A stretch of 64,000 bases of DNA. Source: an uncultured Candidatus Melainabacteria bacterium. Lineage in GTDB: Bacteria; Cyanobacteriota; Vampirovibrionia; Gastranaerophilales; Gastranaerophilaceae. The stretch spans positions 1 through 64,000 of the forward strand of contig CANOTP010000006.1 of assembly GCA_947570135.1 (NCBI GenBank), given 5' to 3'. The position numbers and the translations under genes were made by a program. Numbering within the stretch: position 1 is the first letter of the stretch; each line of letters starts with the position of its first letter. The notes under the pieces were generated by a model that did not search any database, had not been told where the DNA came from, and was given only the letters and a program-made list of their open reading frames with translations. Of the stretch, positions 35,263 to 44,662 are shown piece by piece.

Positions 35263-37692
35263 TTATAATGAAAAATCTTCTTCTGCAGGAAGTATATCAG
35301 GTATTCCTTTTATCCAGGTTTTTGCTCTTTCATTGGCTTTTGTCCAGTTTACCGAAACAAGTCCTCTTTGGACCCACATAAGTTCTTTAAAAAATTCATA
35401 TTGTGAGTTTAGTGCATCTGTTTTTGATCCAAAATATAAATGCTGTGCATCTGCTACCTGGTTTATAGGAACTTCTCCCATCAAGTATTTGTTTTTTACC
35501 ATTTGGTAATTTTCGGCTTCTGCGAACATTGCTTTGTAGGATTTTTCAATAATAAAGTATTTTGCGATTGCACGGTTTACAACTTCTCTTACCGTCATTT
35601 CAAGTTCTGTATTAACCTGTTCAAGATATGCTTTAAGTTCGTTTAATTCAGCTTTACATCTTGCTATTTCTGCAATTTTTGTACCGCCTTCAATCGGTTT
35701 CCATTGGGCCGCTACCATTACACGTGTTGAATTTTTGTCTAAACCCAGCCATGGAGTTCCCATTGCTCCGCCTGTTGAAAGATATGTCGGTGCCATTTGC
35801 AGGTGTCCTTCGTTTTCATAAGGAAGATGTCTGTCAAATTGAGAACCGTATTCAAGTGATAATTTTGCATTTGGCATTACAAATTTTTGTGCGTAATTTG
35901 AAATTTCCGCTTTTTTCATCGCAATTGCGGCTTTTAGTTTTGTTGTTTCAGGCGCAAGATAAATAACCTCTTCAACCAGCATGTCTGTGAATTTACCCAG
36001 TTTTTGCGGATCTCTTACGTGGTCTATAATATGCAGGTCAGATGTGAAAAACGCAGGATCACTTGCGGTTAGAGGAACAAGTGTAAAATCACCTTTTTGA
36101 TTTTGGTACAGTAATTTATTTAAAGTGATTTTAATATTTTTATAGTCAGCTTTCATGCTTAGAAGTTTTTTCTCGGCTTCGCTTACTTCGCCAGCCCAGC
36201 GTAGAATTTCTTCGGTTCCGCATTTGCCTGATTTCTCTCTTACTCTTGCTATTGCAAGGTTTTCACGGGTTTCCTGAACGTATTCATCCTGAACTTTTAT
36301 CATATTTTCAAGCATTAGCATGTCGATATATAAAAGTCCTGTATCTAAACCTATAGTTGCTTCGGTTAATGCTTTTTCGGCTTTATCGAATTTTAACTTT
36401 TTATGTTTTACGATAATATTTGTGACCAAATCAGGTGAATAAAGTACCTGATCCATGCCTATTGTAAATTGTCCGACATGGGTTGGTACGTTTGAGTAAG
36501 ATTGAGAGTAAGCATGGTTATATGATTGGTGACCAAGGTCTATTCTTAATGTCGGTAGATATCTTAAATATGCAGCTGTTGTTGCTCTTCTTGCAGCTGT
36601 AATTAAGAATTTTTTACGCGCTATATCAAGGTTATTTTCTTCCAATGTATTTAAAATATGAGCCAGATCATATTTTGGAAGTTCTTTATGTGAAATTATT
36701 TCAGCGTTGTTAAGAAGCCTTAACGGTGCAGTATAACCGACAGCTTCTGCCGTATCCGAGTTAAAGAAAATAACTTTATCATCATAAAACGGAATTTTTT
36801 CATTTTTTACGGCCGCTCCATGCAGAACTCCGTGAATATTAAATGATGTTGCTTCGGCAATTTTTTTATCAACATCAAAAGTTGAAGTCCCAAGCATTGC
36901 CCCTAAATCAACATCTTCACGACCTACTGAGGAGAAGCTCGGTAAATTTTTATCATTTATTGCTTTATATAATTCTTTTCTTTGTGCTGTTGTTATATTA
37001 AACAATGGTGTTACAAAAACAGTATCCGCATCACTTGGGATTTTTGCAACTGTACTTTTTATATTTGAATTAACCGGGATTACAACGTAATCAAGGTCGC
37101 AGTTTTTCTCTTTTAATTTTTTTGAAATTACACTGTTCCAATTGCTTTTTGTATTGTAGAAGTTTTCGTTCATCAAAATAGCGGCTTTTTTCTGGTTCGG
37201 TACAAGTTTTTTAAATAAGACAAAATCATTTATGGATTGTTGAAGCGGGTTAAAGAACTTGTCGCCGAAATCTCTTAATCCGTACTGATCAATAGTAATT
37301 ACATATTTATTTTTATTTTTCTTGTCTGTATAATAGTTACTTGAAAGGTAGCCCAGTGAAATTATCATAAGCGCGCGGGAAGCCAGTGCTTTTTCAGAGA
37401 CTGCTATTGCTCCCTTATCACTCCAGTCCCCCGTAAATACTAAATCATTCGGGAACGATGCTTTATAATCAGGTAACAACGACTTTGTAATTGTCTGTTG
37501 AAATACTTTTAAAATTTCCTGATTTTTATCTGACGGTCCGTCAAATACGAATGCAAGTTCAATTGTTCGTACATTTGGTGTGGATTGTAGTTGCTTTTTT
37601 GTCGCCGAAGGTGATTCTGTTATTGCATAACTCATACCCCCGATCAAAAATAAGAGTACAAAAGTCAGTACTGCGCTGATAAATTTTTTCAT
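35263..37692 (-). CDS. fusion of periplasmic binding-protein-like domain and TolC-like outer membrane protein
   Basis: An 809-residue exported protein with a signal peptide (1-23, ending MSYA). Residues about 40-330 resemble ABC-type sugar/amino-acid binding folds of the ABC_sub_bind kind: two alternating alpha/beta lobes, with VFVTPLFNITTAQRKELYKAI and LPSFSSVGREDVDLGAMLG near 230-270. From about 345 to 780 it has the long helical, Gln/Glu/Lys-rich repeats of TolC-family proteins (YLPTLRIDLGHQSYNHAY near 383; LYFGSKTDALNSQYEF near 750). Neither half lies next to a permease or an ATPase. It may couple periplasmic capture to export through the outer membrane. Both domain calls are from pattern recognition; the OEP half is the surer. 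Confidence 0.78.
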   Translation of the reverse strand: MKKFISAVLTFVLLFLIGGMSYAITESPSATKKQLQSTPNVRTIELAFVFDGPSDKNQEILKVFQQTITKSLLPDYKASFPNDLVFTGDWSDKGAIAVSEKALASRALMIISLGYLSSNYYTDKKNKNKYVITIDQYGLRDFGDKFFNPLQQSINDFVLFKKLVPNQKKAAILMNENFYNTKSNWNSVISKKLKEKNCDLDYVVIPVNSNIKSTVAKIPSDADTVFVTPLFNITTAQRKELYKAINDKNLPSFSSVGREDVDLGAMLGTSTFDVDKKIAEATSFNIHGVLHGAAVKNEKIPFYDDKVIFFNSDTAEAVGYTAPLRLLNNAEIISHKELPKYDLAHILNTLEENNLDIARKKFLITAARRATTAAYLRYLPTLRIDLGHQSYNHAYSQSYSNVPTHVGQFTIGMDQVLYSPDLVTNIIVKHKKLKFDKAEKALTEATIGLDTGLLYIDMLMLENMIKVQDEYVQETRENLAIARVREKSGKCGTEEILRWAGEVSEAEKKLLSMKADYKNIKITLNKLLYQNQKGDFTLVPLTASDPAFFTSDLHIIDHVRDPQKLGKFTDMLVEEVIYLAPETTKLKAAIAMKKAEISNYAQKFVMPNAKLSLEYGSQFDRHLPYENEGHLQMAPTYLSTGGAMGTPWLGLDKNSTRVMVAAQWKPIEGGTKIAEIARCKAELNELKAYLEQVNTELEMTVREVVNRAIAKYFIIEKSYKAMFAEAENYQMVKNKYLMGEVPINQVADAQHLYFGSKTDALNSQYEFFKELMWVQRGLVSVNWTKANERAKTWIKGIPDILPAEEDFSL

Positions 37693-37824
37693 TTCTTTCC
37701 CCTAACTCCTAATCTAATAAAATATTACTTAAATAAACACTAAAACTTATGACAAGTTTAACAGTAAAATTTTGTCGTGTCAAAATTTTACAAATGTGTG
37801 TAAACATACCGTAATATTATTGGG

Positions 37825-38697
37825 TTAGCCGAAAACTCTTTTTTGGACTTCCATGCCTGTTTTTGTTGTAGCAAGTCCTGCTTGAGAGCTTTCTTTTAAT
37901 GTCGGTGACATTAGTGCTCCCGTTTGTTCCATAGCATCAATAACTTCATCAATCGGGATTTTTGATTCAACTCCTGATAGTGCAAGTTCAACCGCAGTAA
38001 TTGATAATACAGCCATTATCGGATTCCTTTTAACACAAGGAACTTCAACTAAACCTGCAACAGGATCACATGTTAAGCCTAAGATGTTTTTTAATGTTAA
38101 GGCGGCGGCATTAAGTACTTGAGAAACTGTTCCGCCTCGCATTTGACAAATGGCAGCGGCACTCATCGCAGCCGCTGTCCCGCATTCTGCTTGGCATCCT
38201 GCTACCGCACCTGCTAAAGCAACTTTATTTGAAATAATTCTGCCTATTTCTCCTGCTGTGATTAGTGCGTCAATCTGAACTTTTTCGCTATAATCAAAAT
38301 CCTCGCTTATGGCAACAAGAGTTGACGGTAAAATCCCGCAAGAACCTGCTGTCGGGCAGGCAACAATTTTACCCATTCTGATGTTTTCTTCGCTTGTCGC
38401 CAGTGCGTAAGTGATAATTTTTTCAAAAGTTTTACCGAAAATTGCAGGGGTTTGTCTGAACCTTTTTTGAACCTTGCCGCAATCCTGTCCGCACATTTGA
38501 CTTAGTGAAAGTTCTTTACTTGTAAGCCCTGTTTGGATGGCTTCTTTCATTGCAAAAAGACTTCTGTTAGTGAATGCGCGAACTTCTTCAACTGTAATAT
38601 CAGCTTCTTTTGCCATATTTTCCTGTGCGATTTCGTAAATCTTTTTGTTTTGAGATATACAAATTTCATGTAATTGTTCAAATGTATTTATATTCAT
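37825..38697 (-). CDS. sdaAA: L-serine dehydratase, Fe-S type, alpha subunit
   Basis: Deaminates L-serine to pyruvate and ammonia with a 4Fe-4S cluster. The 290 residues include ACPTAGSCGILPSTLVAI near 113-130, AGCQAECGTAAAMSAAAICQM near 166-186 and the LTCDPVAGLVEVPCVKRN segment near 212; these supply the cluster cysteines. It follows the beta-subunit gene with a 13-base gap. The split two-subunit form is typical of Firmicutes-like enzymes. Confidence 0.95.
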   Translation of the reverse strand: MNINTFEQLHEICISQNKKIYEIAQENMAKEADITVEEVRAFTNRSLFAMKEAIQTGLTSKELSLSQMCGQDCGKVQKRFRQTPAIFGKTFEKIITYALATSEENIRMGKIVACPTAGSCGILPSTLVAISEDFDYSEKVQIDALITAGEIGRIISNKVALAGAVAGCQAECGTAAAMSAAAICQMRGGTVSQVLNAAALTLKNILGLTCDPVAGLVEVPCVKRNPIMAVLSITAVELALSGVESKIPIDEVIDAMEQTGALMSPTLKESSQAGLATTKTGMEVQKRVFG

Positions 38698-38710
38698 TAC
38701 CTTATCCTAA

Positions 38711-39373
38711 TTATAGTTTTTTAATGTAGCTTACAAAATAAATTTCAGGGATTTCTTCTACTATTTCAATAATATCGTCACTTATGTGCCCGTCAATACT
38801 GATAACCATTGATGCCTGTTGACCTTTGGCGCTTCTGTCACAAAACAGTGATGCGATATTTATGTTGTGGTACTGCAAAAGCGAAGATACCTGAGAAATC
38901 ATGCCCGGTTTATCTCGGTGAACGATAAGAAGTGTATTGTATTTTCCTGTAAGTTTTACGTGAAAATCGTTAATTTGTCTTATCGCGATTTCGCCTGCTC
39001 CAACGGATTCGCCTGAGATAAACATCTTGTTTTCGCCGATAAATGTTATATCAACCGCATTCGGGTGATATTTGAAGTTGTCTTGATACTGAAATTCATA
39101 TTCAATAGTCTTTGCGATATCGGATTCAAAAATGTCTTTAATCCTTCGGTCTTCAACACTTAAGCCAAGAACCCCTGCAAGCAAACCTTTTTCTGTTCCG
39201 TGACCTTTGCCTGTATGAGCGTAAGAATTATACAATTTAAAAATAACTTTCTTTGGTGTATTTTTGTAAATGTTTCTTGCCAAAAGCCCTAATCTTACGG
39301 CGCCTGCTGTGTGCGAGCTTGAAGGCCCTATCATTATCGGCGAAATTATATCAAATAGTGTTGACTTTTTCAT
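38711..39373 (-). CDS. sdaAB: L-serine dehydratase, Fe-S type, beta subunit
   Basis: Partner of the alpha subunit. The 220 residues begin with FDIISPIMIGPSSSHTAGAVRLG, the conserved beta-domain start, and end in an ACT domain (about 147-218; HRDKPGMISQVSSLLQYHNINIA), which in the family senses serine. Its ATG abuts the stop of the upstream small gene. Confidence 0.95.
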   Translation of the reverse strand: MKKSTLFDIISPIMIGPSSSHTAGAVRLGLLARNIYKNTPKKVIFKLYNSYAHTGKGHGTEKGLLAGVLGLSVEDRRIKDIFESDIAKTIEYEFQYQDNFKYHPNAVDITFIGENKMFISGESVGAGEIAIRQINDFHVKLTGKYNTLLIVHRDKPGMISQVSSLLQYHNINIASLFCDRSAKGQQASMVISIDGHISDDIIEIVEEIPEIYFVSYIKKL

Positions 39374-39604
39374 TTAGTATTCCTTTTGCAAATTCTTTTC
39401 AATATTTTTTTTGAGAGTTTTGTAATCTTCTATTTCATGAATTTTTGTATCAACTGCTTCTTGTTTGGTTTTTATTTGGGTATTATCATCAAACGGGTTT
39501 TTTCGACCGTATTGTGAATGAAAAAAACTGAAATAGACAACAATTGCAATAATTATTACAATAAGCAGCTCAAATATCCCAAAAGCTTGACGTTTTGTTA
39601 TCAT
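39374..39604 (-). CDS. short prepilin-like membrane protein
   Basis: A 76-residue protein, product not recognised by name. Its N-terminus KRQA-FGIFELLIVIIIAIVVYFSFF fits a type III prepilin signal: basic leader, then Phe +1, Glu +5 and a hydrophobic helix, with Ala at -1 as in prepilin gene B. The mature part would be only about 70 residues with a charged, coiled-coil-like tail. A simple N-terminal membrane anchor is the alternative. It sits between a small exported protein and sdaAB in a minus-strand run with 0-6 base gaps. Confidence 0.7.
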   Translation of the reverse strand: MITKRQAFGIFELLIVIIIAIVVYFSFFHSQYGRKNPFDDNTQIKTKQEAVDTKIHEIEDYKTLKKNIEKNLQKEY

Positions 39605-39610
39605 TTATCT

Positions 39611-39913
39611 CTAACCCCTGTTTTTTGTGATAAATGACATAATAGCTTCGTCTTTGTCTGTCGGTGTTCTTAACGAATCGCTGTTCATTTTGAAATCTTT
39701 AATTTGTTTATCGACAAAAAACTTGTTATAAAGTGCCAAGCCTACAGATATTATGATAGAAAAAACGACCACGCCAGCCATTGCAAGAGAAAACTTTGTT
39801 ATCATTGTTTTCATTTCAGGTGTAATAACAGGGCTTGCGCAAGCAACTTCCGCAGTGCTGAAAAGCACTGCGAATATTGCTAATTGTAATTTATTTAAGA
39901 ATTTATTCTTCAC
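39611..39913 (-). CDS. small exported or membrane protein
   Basis: I choose the GTG at 39913, which has GAGG six bases upstream and opens a good signal sequence (VKNKFLNKLQLAIFAVLFSTAEVACA). This gives 100 residues and an 11-base overlap with the RNase E/G gene. The frame extends upstream, but that part lies in the RNase tail. After the signal there is one transmembrane helix, about 43-63, then a polar tail. No family recognised. Confidence 0.68.
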   Translation of the reverse strand: MKNKFLNKLQLAIFAVLFSTAEVACASPVITPEMKTMITKFSLAMAGVVVFSIIISVGLALYNKFFVDKQIKDFKMNSDSLRTPTDKDEAIMSFITKNRG

Positions 39914-41714
39914 TTGATTCCTCTGTTTTTTTAGTTGCTTTTTTTGTTTTTGAAGAACCTCTGTTAGGCCTTCTTGTTTTCTTTTTCGGAGCTTCTTCTT
40001 CAACAACTGTAACAGGTGCTTCTATCGGAGTTTCTTCTGTTTGATGAGCTGTAATTTCTTCCTCTGCTTTTTTAGTTGAAGTTTTTCTTTTTCTTGATTT
40101 ACCTTTAATTTTCGGTTCTTCAACAGTAGTCGGAACGGCTTCTTCAACAACTGCAACAGGAGCTTCTGTCGGTGTTTCTACAGTTGTTTCGATAACAGCA
40201 GGTGTTTCTTCCTGAGGAGCTTTAAATTTATTTCGACGGTTGTTTTTGTTGCGTCTGTTGTTCTCTTTTTTTACAATTTCTTCTGCCGCAACCGCTGACG
40301 GTTCTGTTTCAATCACAACTTTCGGCATTTGTTCTTGAACAGGTTCGGTTTCTTGCTGTTGCTGTTGCTGTTGTTGATTATTGTTGTTTTTGTTAAATTT
40401 GTTATTTTTCTTGTTGAAATTACTTATCGGTAATTTTGTTTTAGCTGCTTTGGCTCTGTATTCACCTTCTGCGGTTGGAGTTGCGAAGTTAAACTCGATT
40501 ATATGTTCGCCGCTTCCCTGGCAGTGAGGGCATTTCTTTGTGAAAATTTCAGATAAAGATTGACCCTGACGGTGTCTTGTAAGTTCTACAAGTCCCAAAT
40601 CCGATAATTGACCGACTTGAGGTTTTGCTTTATCGGGTTCTAATGCAATTTCAAGTTCTTCCATCATTGCTAACTTATCAGCTCTTGTCATCATATCGAT
40701 AAAGTCAATGATAATCATACCGCCGATGTTTCTGAGTCTTAATTGGCGGGCAATTTCATGAACCGCTTCAATATTTGTTTTCAGAATTGTCTCGTCTTGT
40801 GTGGCTGAGCTTATGAACTTACCGCTGTTAACATCAATTACTGTTAAAGCTTCTGTTTGCTGGATAAACAGATAACCGCCCGATGGCATATTAACTTTAA
40901 CGTTTAGCGCAGCTTTAATTTCTTTATGTATATCCATAGCAATCAGTAACGGCTCGGTACCTTTGTAAAGTGTTACCTGTGTACCTTTTGCCATGTGCCA
41001 GTTTTGCAGGATTGACTGAACCCTGTTCATTGCAAACGGTGTGTCTACGATAATTTCTTTAACGTCTTCCGTGCAAGCTTCACGAATTACTCTGTAAAGC
41101 AAGTCTTGATCTCTATAGATTAAGTTTGGCGGGTCAAGAGTTTCGGCAGATGTTATAATATTGTTCCATTTTTCTAACAAAATTTCCAAATCTTCCTGAA
41201 TATCCGTTTCAGATTGTCCTTCTGCCTCTGTTCTTATAATAACTCCGACGCCTACAGGCTTTATTAAATTAATAATAGATTTTAATCTTGCGCGTTCTTT
41301 AGAGTTTTCGATTTTTTTACTTACGCTGACCCCCGGTTCATACGGCATCAGTACAAGAAAACGTCCCGGAAGACTTATTTCTGTTGTGACACGCGGTCCT
41401 TTGTGTCCTGTAGGTTCTTTAACAACCTGTACGATAAGTTTTTGTTTTGGTGAAAGTTTTTGTTTTAATGTGCCTTTGCCCATAACATCCTGTGCGTGTA
41501 AAAATCCCATTTTATCGGAACCGACGTTAACAAACGCCGCATCAATACTTGGTAAAATGTTGTCAACCGTTGCAAGGTAAACGTCACCTAATAATACATC
41601 TCCTCTGTGGATGAAAAAATCCGTAACTTTTTTGTTTTCCAAAACTGCTGCGATATTGTCGCGTTCCGCGATAACAATCTTTTTCTCAACTTGTTGGTGA
41701 TTTTTTTCGTTCAT
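39903..41714 (-). CDS. rng: ribonuclease E/G
   Basis: Endoribonuclease for rRNA and mRNA processing. From the ATG at 41714 (AAGGA upstream) it has 603 residues; a further ATG at 41738 is less likely. The S1-like domain is at about 35-120, the catalytic DNase I-like part carries TVIDVNSGKF near 295 and IIIDFIDM near 338, and the Zn-link KKCPHCQGSG lies near 396. After about residue 410 comes a low-complexity tail rich in Asn/Gln, Pro/Val/Glu and Lys, including a run of eight Gln; such tails act as disordered scaffolds in RNase E. The upstream radical SAM gene is its usual partner. Confidence 0.94.
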   Translation of the reverse strand: MNEKNHQQVEKKIVIAERDNIAAVLENKKVTDFFIHRGDVLLGDVYLATVDNILPSIDAAFVNVGSDKMGFLHAQDVMGKGTLKQKLSPKQKLIVQVVKEPTGHKGPRVTTEISLPGRFLVLMPYEPGVSVSKKIENSKERARLKSIINLIKPVGVGVIIRTEAEGQSETDIQEDLEILLEKWNNIITSAETLDPPNLIYRDQDLLYRVIREACTEDVKEIIVDTPFAMNRVQSILQNWHMAKGTQVTLYKGTEPLLIAMDIHKEIKAALNVKVNMPSGGYLFIQQTEALTVIDVNSGKFISSATQDETILKTNIEAVHEIARQLRLRNIGGMIIIDFIDMMTRADKLAMMEELEIALEPDKAKPQVGQLSDLGLVELTRHRQGQSLSEIFTKKCPHCQGSGEHIIEFNFATPTAEGEYRAKAAKTKLPISNFNKKNNKFNKNNNNQQQQQQQQETEPVQEQMPKVVIETEPSAVAAEEIVKKENNRRNKNNRRNKFKAPQEETPAVIETTVETPTEAPVAVVEEAVPTTVEEPKIKGKSRKRKTSTKKAEEEITAHQTEETPIEAPVTVVEEEAPKKKTRRPNRGSSKTKKATKKTEESSEE

Positions 41715-41727
41715 AAAAATTCCTTTA

Positions 41728-44253
41728 CTATAACTCATGCAAAGACTCGGTCAGGAACTTCTCGCGCGTAATCTCAAACACTACATCGGGTGCTATGACG
41801 TTCATTAAAACATCTGCTCTCAGCGCAGGAATTTCTGAATTTTGTCCTGTCTTTAATACTATGTACAAACTATCATCTTCAAATCGGTGTGAACCGATTG
41901 ATTGCTTGATGTTTGCTTTTTTTACTAAACCTTTTTTGTTTTTCTTCTCGATTATAATCTCATCGGAAGATAAAACTTTTTCTGTATTATATACGAAATC
42001 TTTAAATTCGTAAATAGCAGGGTTAAATATTTTTACTTTATACTCTGCCCAACAGGCTGTTTGGTCGATTGACGGGGTTGATCGGTCGATTTTATGTACT
42101 GTTAAAATCTCTGCTTCTTTCGGCAGTACTTTTGTAAGTTCTGTTTTAACATAGTCTTCGTTGACATCTTCCCACAAATCAACGTCTACAAGTTCGGATT
42201 TGCTTTCGCAAAACAGCGGTAAAGCAACACCCATTGAGATTTTCATTGTCGGGTTAAATCCGTATGAAAATGCAACTTTAAGATTTGAGCGTGAAATTGC
42301 TTTGAAAAACGTGTTTTGCCAATCAAGGTGTGAAAAATATTTTAAAATACCTGTTTTTGTAAGCTTAATCCTGTATCTGAAAACATCTTTAACGTTTTTC
42401 GGGCATAATGACGGGTCACCATGTTCCTGTTTTACGATTGATTGAGCTTTATCTGAAGCTTTATATGGTTTTGCCATAACTTTTTTTACCCCGAAATTTG
42501 TACAAACTCCGCAGTTTACGCACTTTTGTTGGCAAGTCGGTACAATATGCGGTGAATCAGCGTCAATTTCGTGAGCTTTTAAGTATTCAGCCTTAAACCA
42601 GTCTTTATTTATCCCGACATCAATGAAATCCCACGGAAGCGGTTTGTCAAGCTCATATTGAGTTTGAGCAAGTTTATTTAAGTCGATGTCAAGTTCTTGT
42701 GCGGTATCAAACCAAATATTTTTGTCAAAATGTTCGCCCCAAGCGTCCAGATAGCAGCCTTTTTTGTACAGGGCTTCAATGTATTTGCATAAATTCCTGT
42801 CACCGCGTGTCAGTACTGCCTCAAGAAGTGATACGTATTTTTCGTGGTAATTAACTTTTACGCCCTTGATATGTTTAACTTTATCCATTAAGTAGTGAAT
42901 GTGTTCGGTTACATTGTCTAAATCCATTTGCGCACACCACTGGAACGGCGTGAACGGTTTCGGGACAAAAATTGATAAAGTACATGTTAAATCAAGTGAG
43001 TGTTTTAACCCTTTTTCTTTTTTTAGAAGTTTTGAGCGCCAACGGATTTTTCTAAAAAGTTCCGCCATTTCATCCATATCTTCAAGAGTTTCAGTCGGGA
43101 GCCCGCAGATAAAATAAAATTTAACTCTTGACCAGCCGTTTTCGTAAAGCGTTAAAACCGCATTCAGGATTTGTTCTTCTGTTATGTTTTTCTTTATAAC
43201 ATCGCGAAGTCTTTGACTTCCTGCTTCAGGAGCAAGTGTCATGGTTGATTTTCTGACACTTTGAACAAGGTTTGCAAGCTCCAGGTTAAAACCGTCGATT
43301 CTTTGGCTTGGCAGAGATACGGAAATTTTTCTGTCGTTAAAGTCAACCGCAAGATCTTTTATTACTTCGTTTATGTTTGAATAATCGTTTGAAGATAGTG
43401 ATAGCAGCGAATATTCATCATAGCCTGTCGTATTAACAAGTTTTTTTGATAAATCAATAATTTCTTCGGCACTTCGCTCTCTTATCGGTAATGTTACATG
43501 ACCCGGTTGACAAAAACGACACATTCTTCCGCATCCGCGTCTGATTTCAACAACTGCTCTATCCTGAATTGATGATGAAAACGGTATCGGGTACGATACT
43601 GCGGCGGTTTCGGGTGTTAGTTGAGCTATACGTTTTCTTACATTTCCCCCGCATTGCGCCCCCCAGCGTCCGGAGTTTTCTCCTTCGCAAAGAGCTTTAA
43701 TTCTTTCTGCTCGAGGCATTCCCTTGGTTTGTTCTAAAATTTTACATACTTCAAGGATTGAATCTTCGCCGTCACCTATCATAAATACGTCAATAAATTC
43801 ACTTATCGGAAGCGGGTTAAACGTACACGGACCGCCCGCCATAATAATAGGATCATCATCTGTTCTGTCTTCGTTTCGATATGGAACCCCCGACATTTCA
43901 AGCATTTTTAATATTGTAGGGTATGCCATTTCGTATTGAACTGAAAAACCTATAGCGTCAAATTCTTTTAACGCTCTTTTTGATTCAACACCATATAATG
44001 ATGAGGGTTTAAAGTCGGGTTCGGGTGCGTAAATCCTGTCGCAAATATATTCAGGTTCTTTATTTATAAGTTCGTAAAGTATCCTCACACCCAGATTTGA
44101 AATTCCGATTTCATATTTATCTGGAAATGCCAATGCAAATTTTACTTTCGCGCTGTCAAAATCTTTATTATGGGATAAATACTCGCCTCCTACATACTGG
44201 TAAGGCTTAAAACATCTGTATAAACTTTCGTGGTACTTTTTAAAAAAACACAT
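41728..44253 (-). CDS. radical SAM protein fused to DUF2344 domain (TIGR03960/TIGR03936 type)
   Basis: An 841-residue two-part protein. The N-terminal B12-binding-like region and radical SAM barrel carry RRGCGRMCRFCQPG near 237-250, with the CxxxCxxC cluster ligands. A second Cys cluster, TCQQKCVNCGVCTNFG, lies near 573-588. The C-terminal DUF2344 starts near 617 (RYRIKLTKTGILKYFSHLDW) and includes SYGFNPTMKISMGVALPLF near 660. In many bacteria these domains are separate neighbouring genes next to rng; here they are fused and lie 13 bases before it. A role in ribosomal RNA or protein modification is suspected in the field but not settled. Confidence 0.9.
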   Translation of the reverse strand: MCFFKKYHESLYRCFKPYQYVGGEYLSHNKDFDSAKVKFALAFPDKYEIGISNLGVRILYELINKEPEYICDRIYAPEPDFKPSSLYGVESKRALKEFDAIGFSVQYEMAYPTILKMLEMSGVPYRNEDRTDDDPIIMAGGPCTFNPLPISEFIDVFMIGDGEDSILEVCKILEQTKGMPRAERIKALCEGENSGRWGAQCGGNVRKRIAQLTPETAAVSYPIPFSSSIQDRAVVEIRRGCGRMCRFCQPGHVTLPIRERSAEEIIDLSKKLVNTTGYDEYSLLSLSSNDYSNINEVIKDLAVDFNDRKISVSLPSQRIDGFNLELANLVQSVRKSTMTLAPEAGSQRLRDVIKKNITEEQILNAVLTLYENGWSRVKFYFICGLPTETLEDMDEMAELFRKIRWRSKLLKKEKGLKHSLDLTCTLSIFVPKPFTPFQWCAQMDLDNVTEHIHYLMDKVKHIKGVKVNYHEKYVSLLEAVLTRGDRNLCKYIEALYKKGCYLDAWGEHFDKNIWFDTAQELDIDLNKLAQTQYELDKPLPWDFIDVGINKDWFKAEYLKAHEIDADSPHIVPTCQQKCVNCGVCTNFGVKKVMAKPYKASDKAQSIVKQEHGDPSLCPKNVKDVFRYRIKLTKTGILKYFSHLDWQNTFFKAISRSNLKVAFSYGFNPTMKISMGVALPLFCESKSELVDVDLWEDVNEDYVKTELTKVLPKEAEILTVHKIDRSTPSIDQTACWAEYKVKIFNPAIYEFKDFVYNTEKVLSSDEIIIEKKNKKGLVKKANIKQSIGSHRFEDDSLYIVLKTGQNSEIPALRADVLMNVIAPDVVFEITREKFLTESLHEL

Positions 44254-44265
44254 ATTCCTTTTCTC

Positions 44266-44604
44266 TTAAGCTAAATCTTCAGGGAAGTATTTTTCTATCT
44301 CAATTATTACGCCGTTCAGGGTGTTTTCTTCAAACGATTTCATAAATTTAAATAAATCCGCGTTTGATACGTCATATCTGTATAATAAAGTTTCATCGTC
44401 AATTTCTCTCATCACGGTTACCATATAATGACATTTTTGCGCATAATTAAGAAGGTTATCTTTGTTAAATTTGTTTCCGTTAGTGTCTTTTCGTAACTTA
44501 ACATAGTTAAACCCCGCGTAAAATTTCATTTTTTCTGACGCCGCGTCATTTACCGAAATCTTTTTATTATTTGCAAATAGGCTTATTACATTTTTATCAG
44601 ACAC
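44266..44604 (-). CDS. small hypothetical protein
   Basis: A 112-residue soluble protein with no recognised family. It uses a GTG start behind AGGAGGG, which decides the start. The sequence is charged and mixed alpha/beta, with hydrophobic strands in YMVTVMREI and LNGVIIEIEKYF. It is 12 bases before the radical SAM gene, so probably in the same transcript as rng and serine dehydratase. Confidence 0.72.
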   Translation of the reverse strand: MSDKNVISLFANNKKISVNDAASEKMKFYAGFNYVKLRKDTNGNKFNKDNLLNYAQKCHYMVTVMREIDDETLLYRYDVSNADLFKFMKSFEENTLNGVIIEIEKYFPEDLA

Positions 44605-44662
44605 AAAACTTCCCTCCTTCTCTATTAAACAATAGAATAGGAAAAATGTCTAAATGTTAAGC

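Noticed and set aside
40355-40385. CAG/CAA triplet repeat as a microsatellite switch in the RNase E/G tail
   Set aside because: Codons are mixed (CAA and CAG) and changes would be in frame within a disordered tail; ordinary low complexity explains it.
37825-41714. A new system linking serine dehydratase with RNase E/G
   Set aside because: Close spacing suggests a shared transcript, but the functions are ordinary and no biochemical link is indicated.
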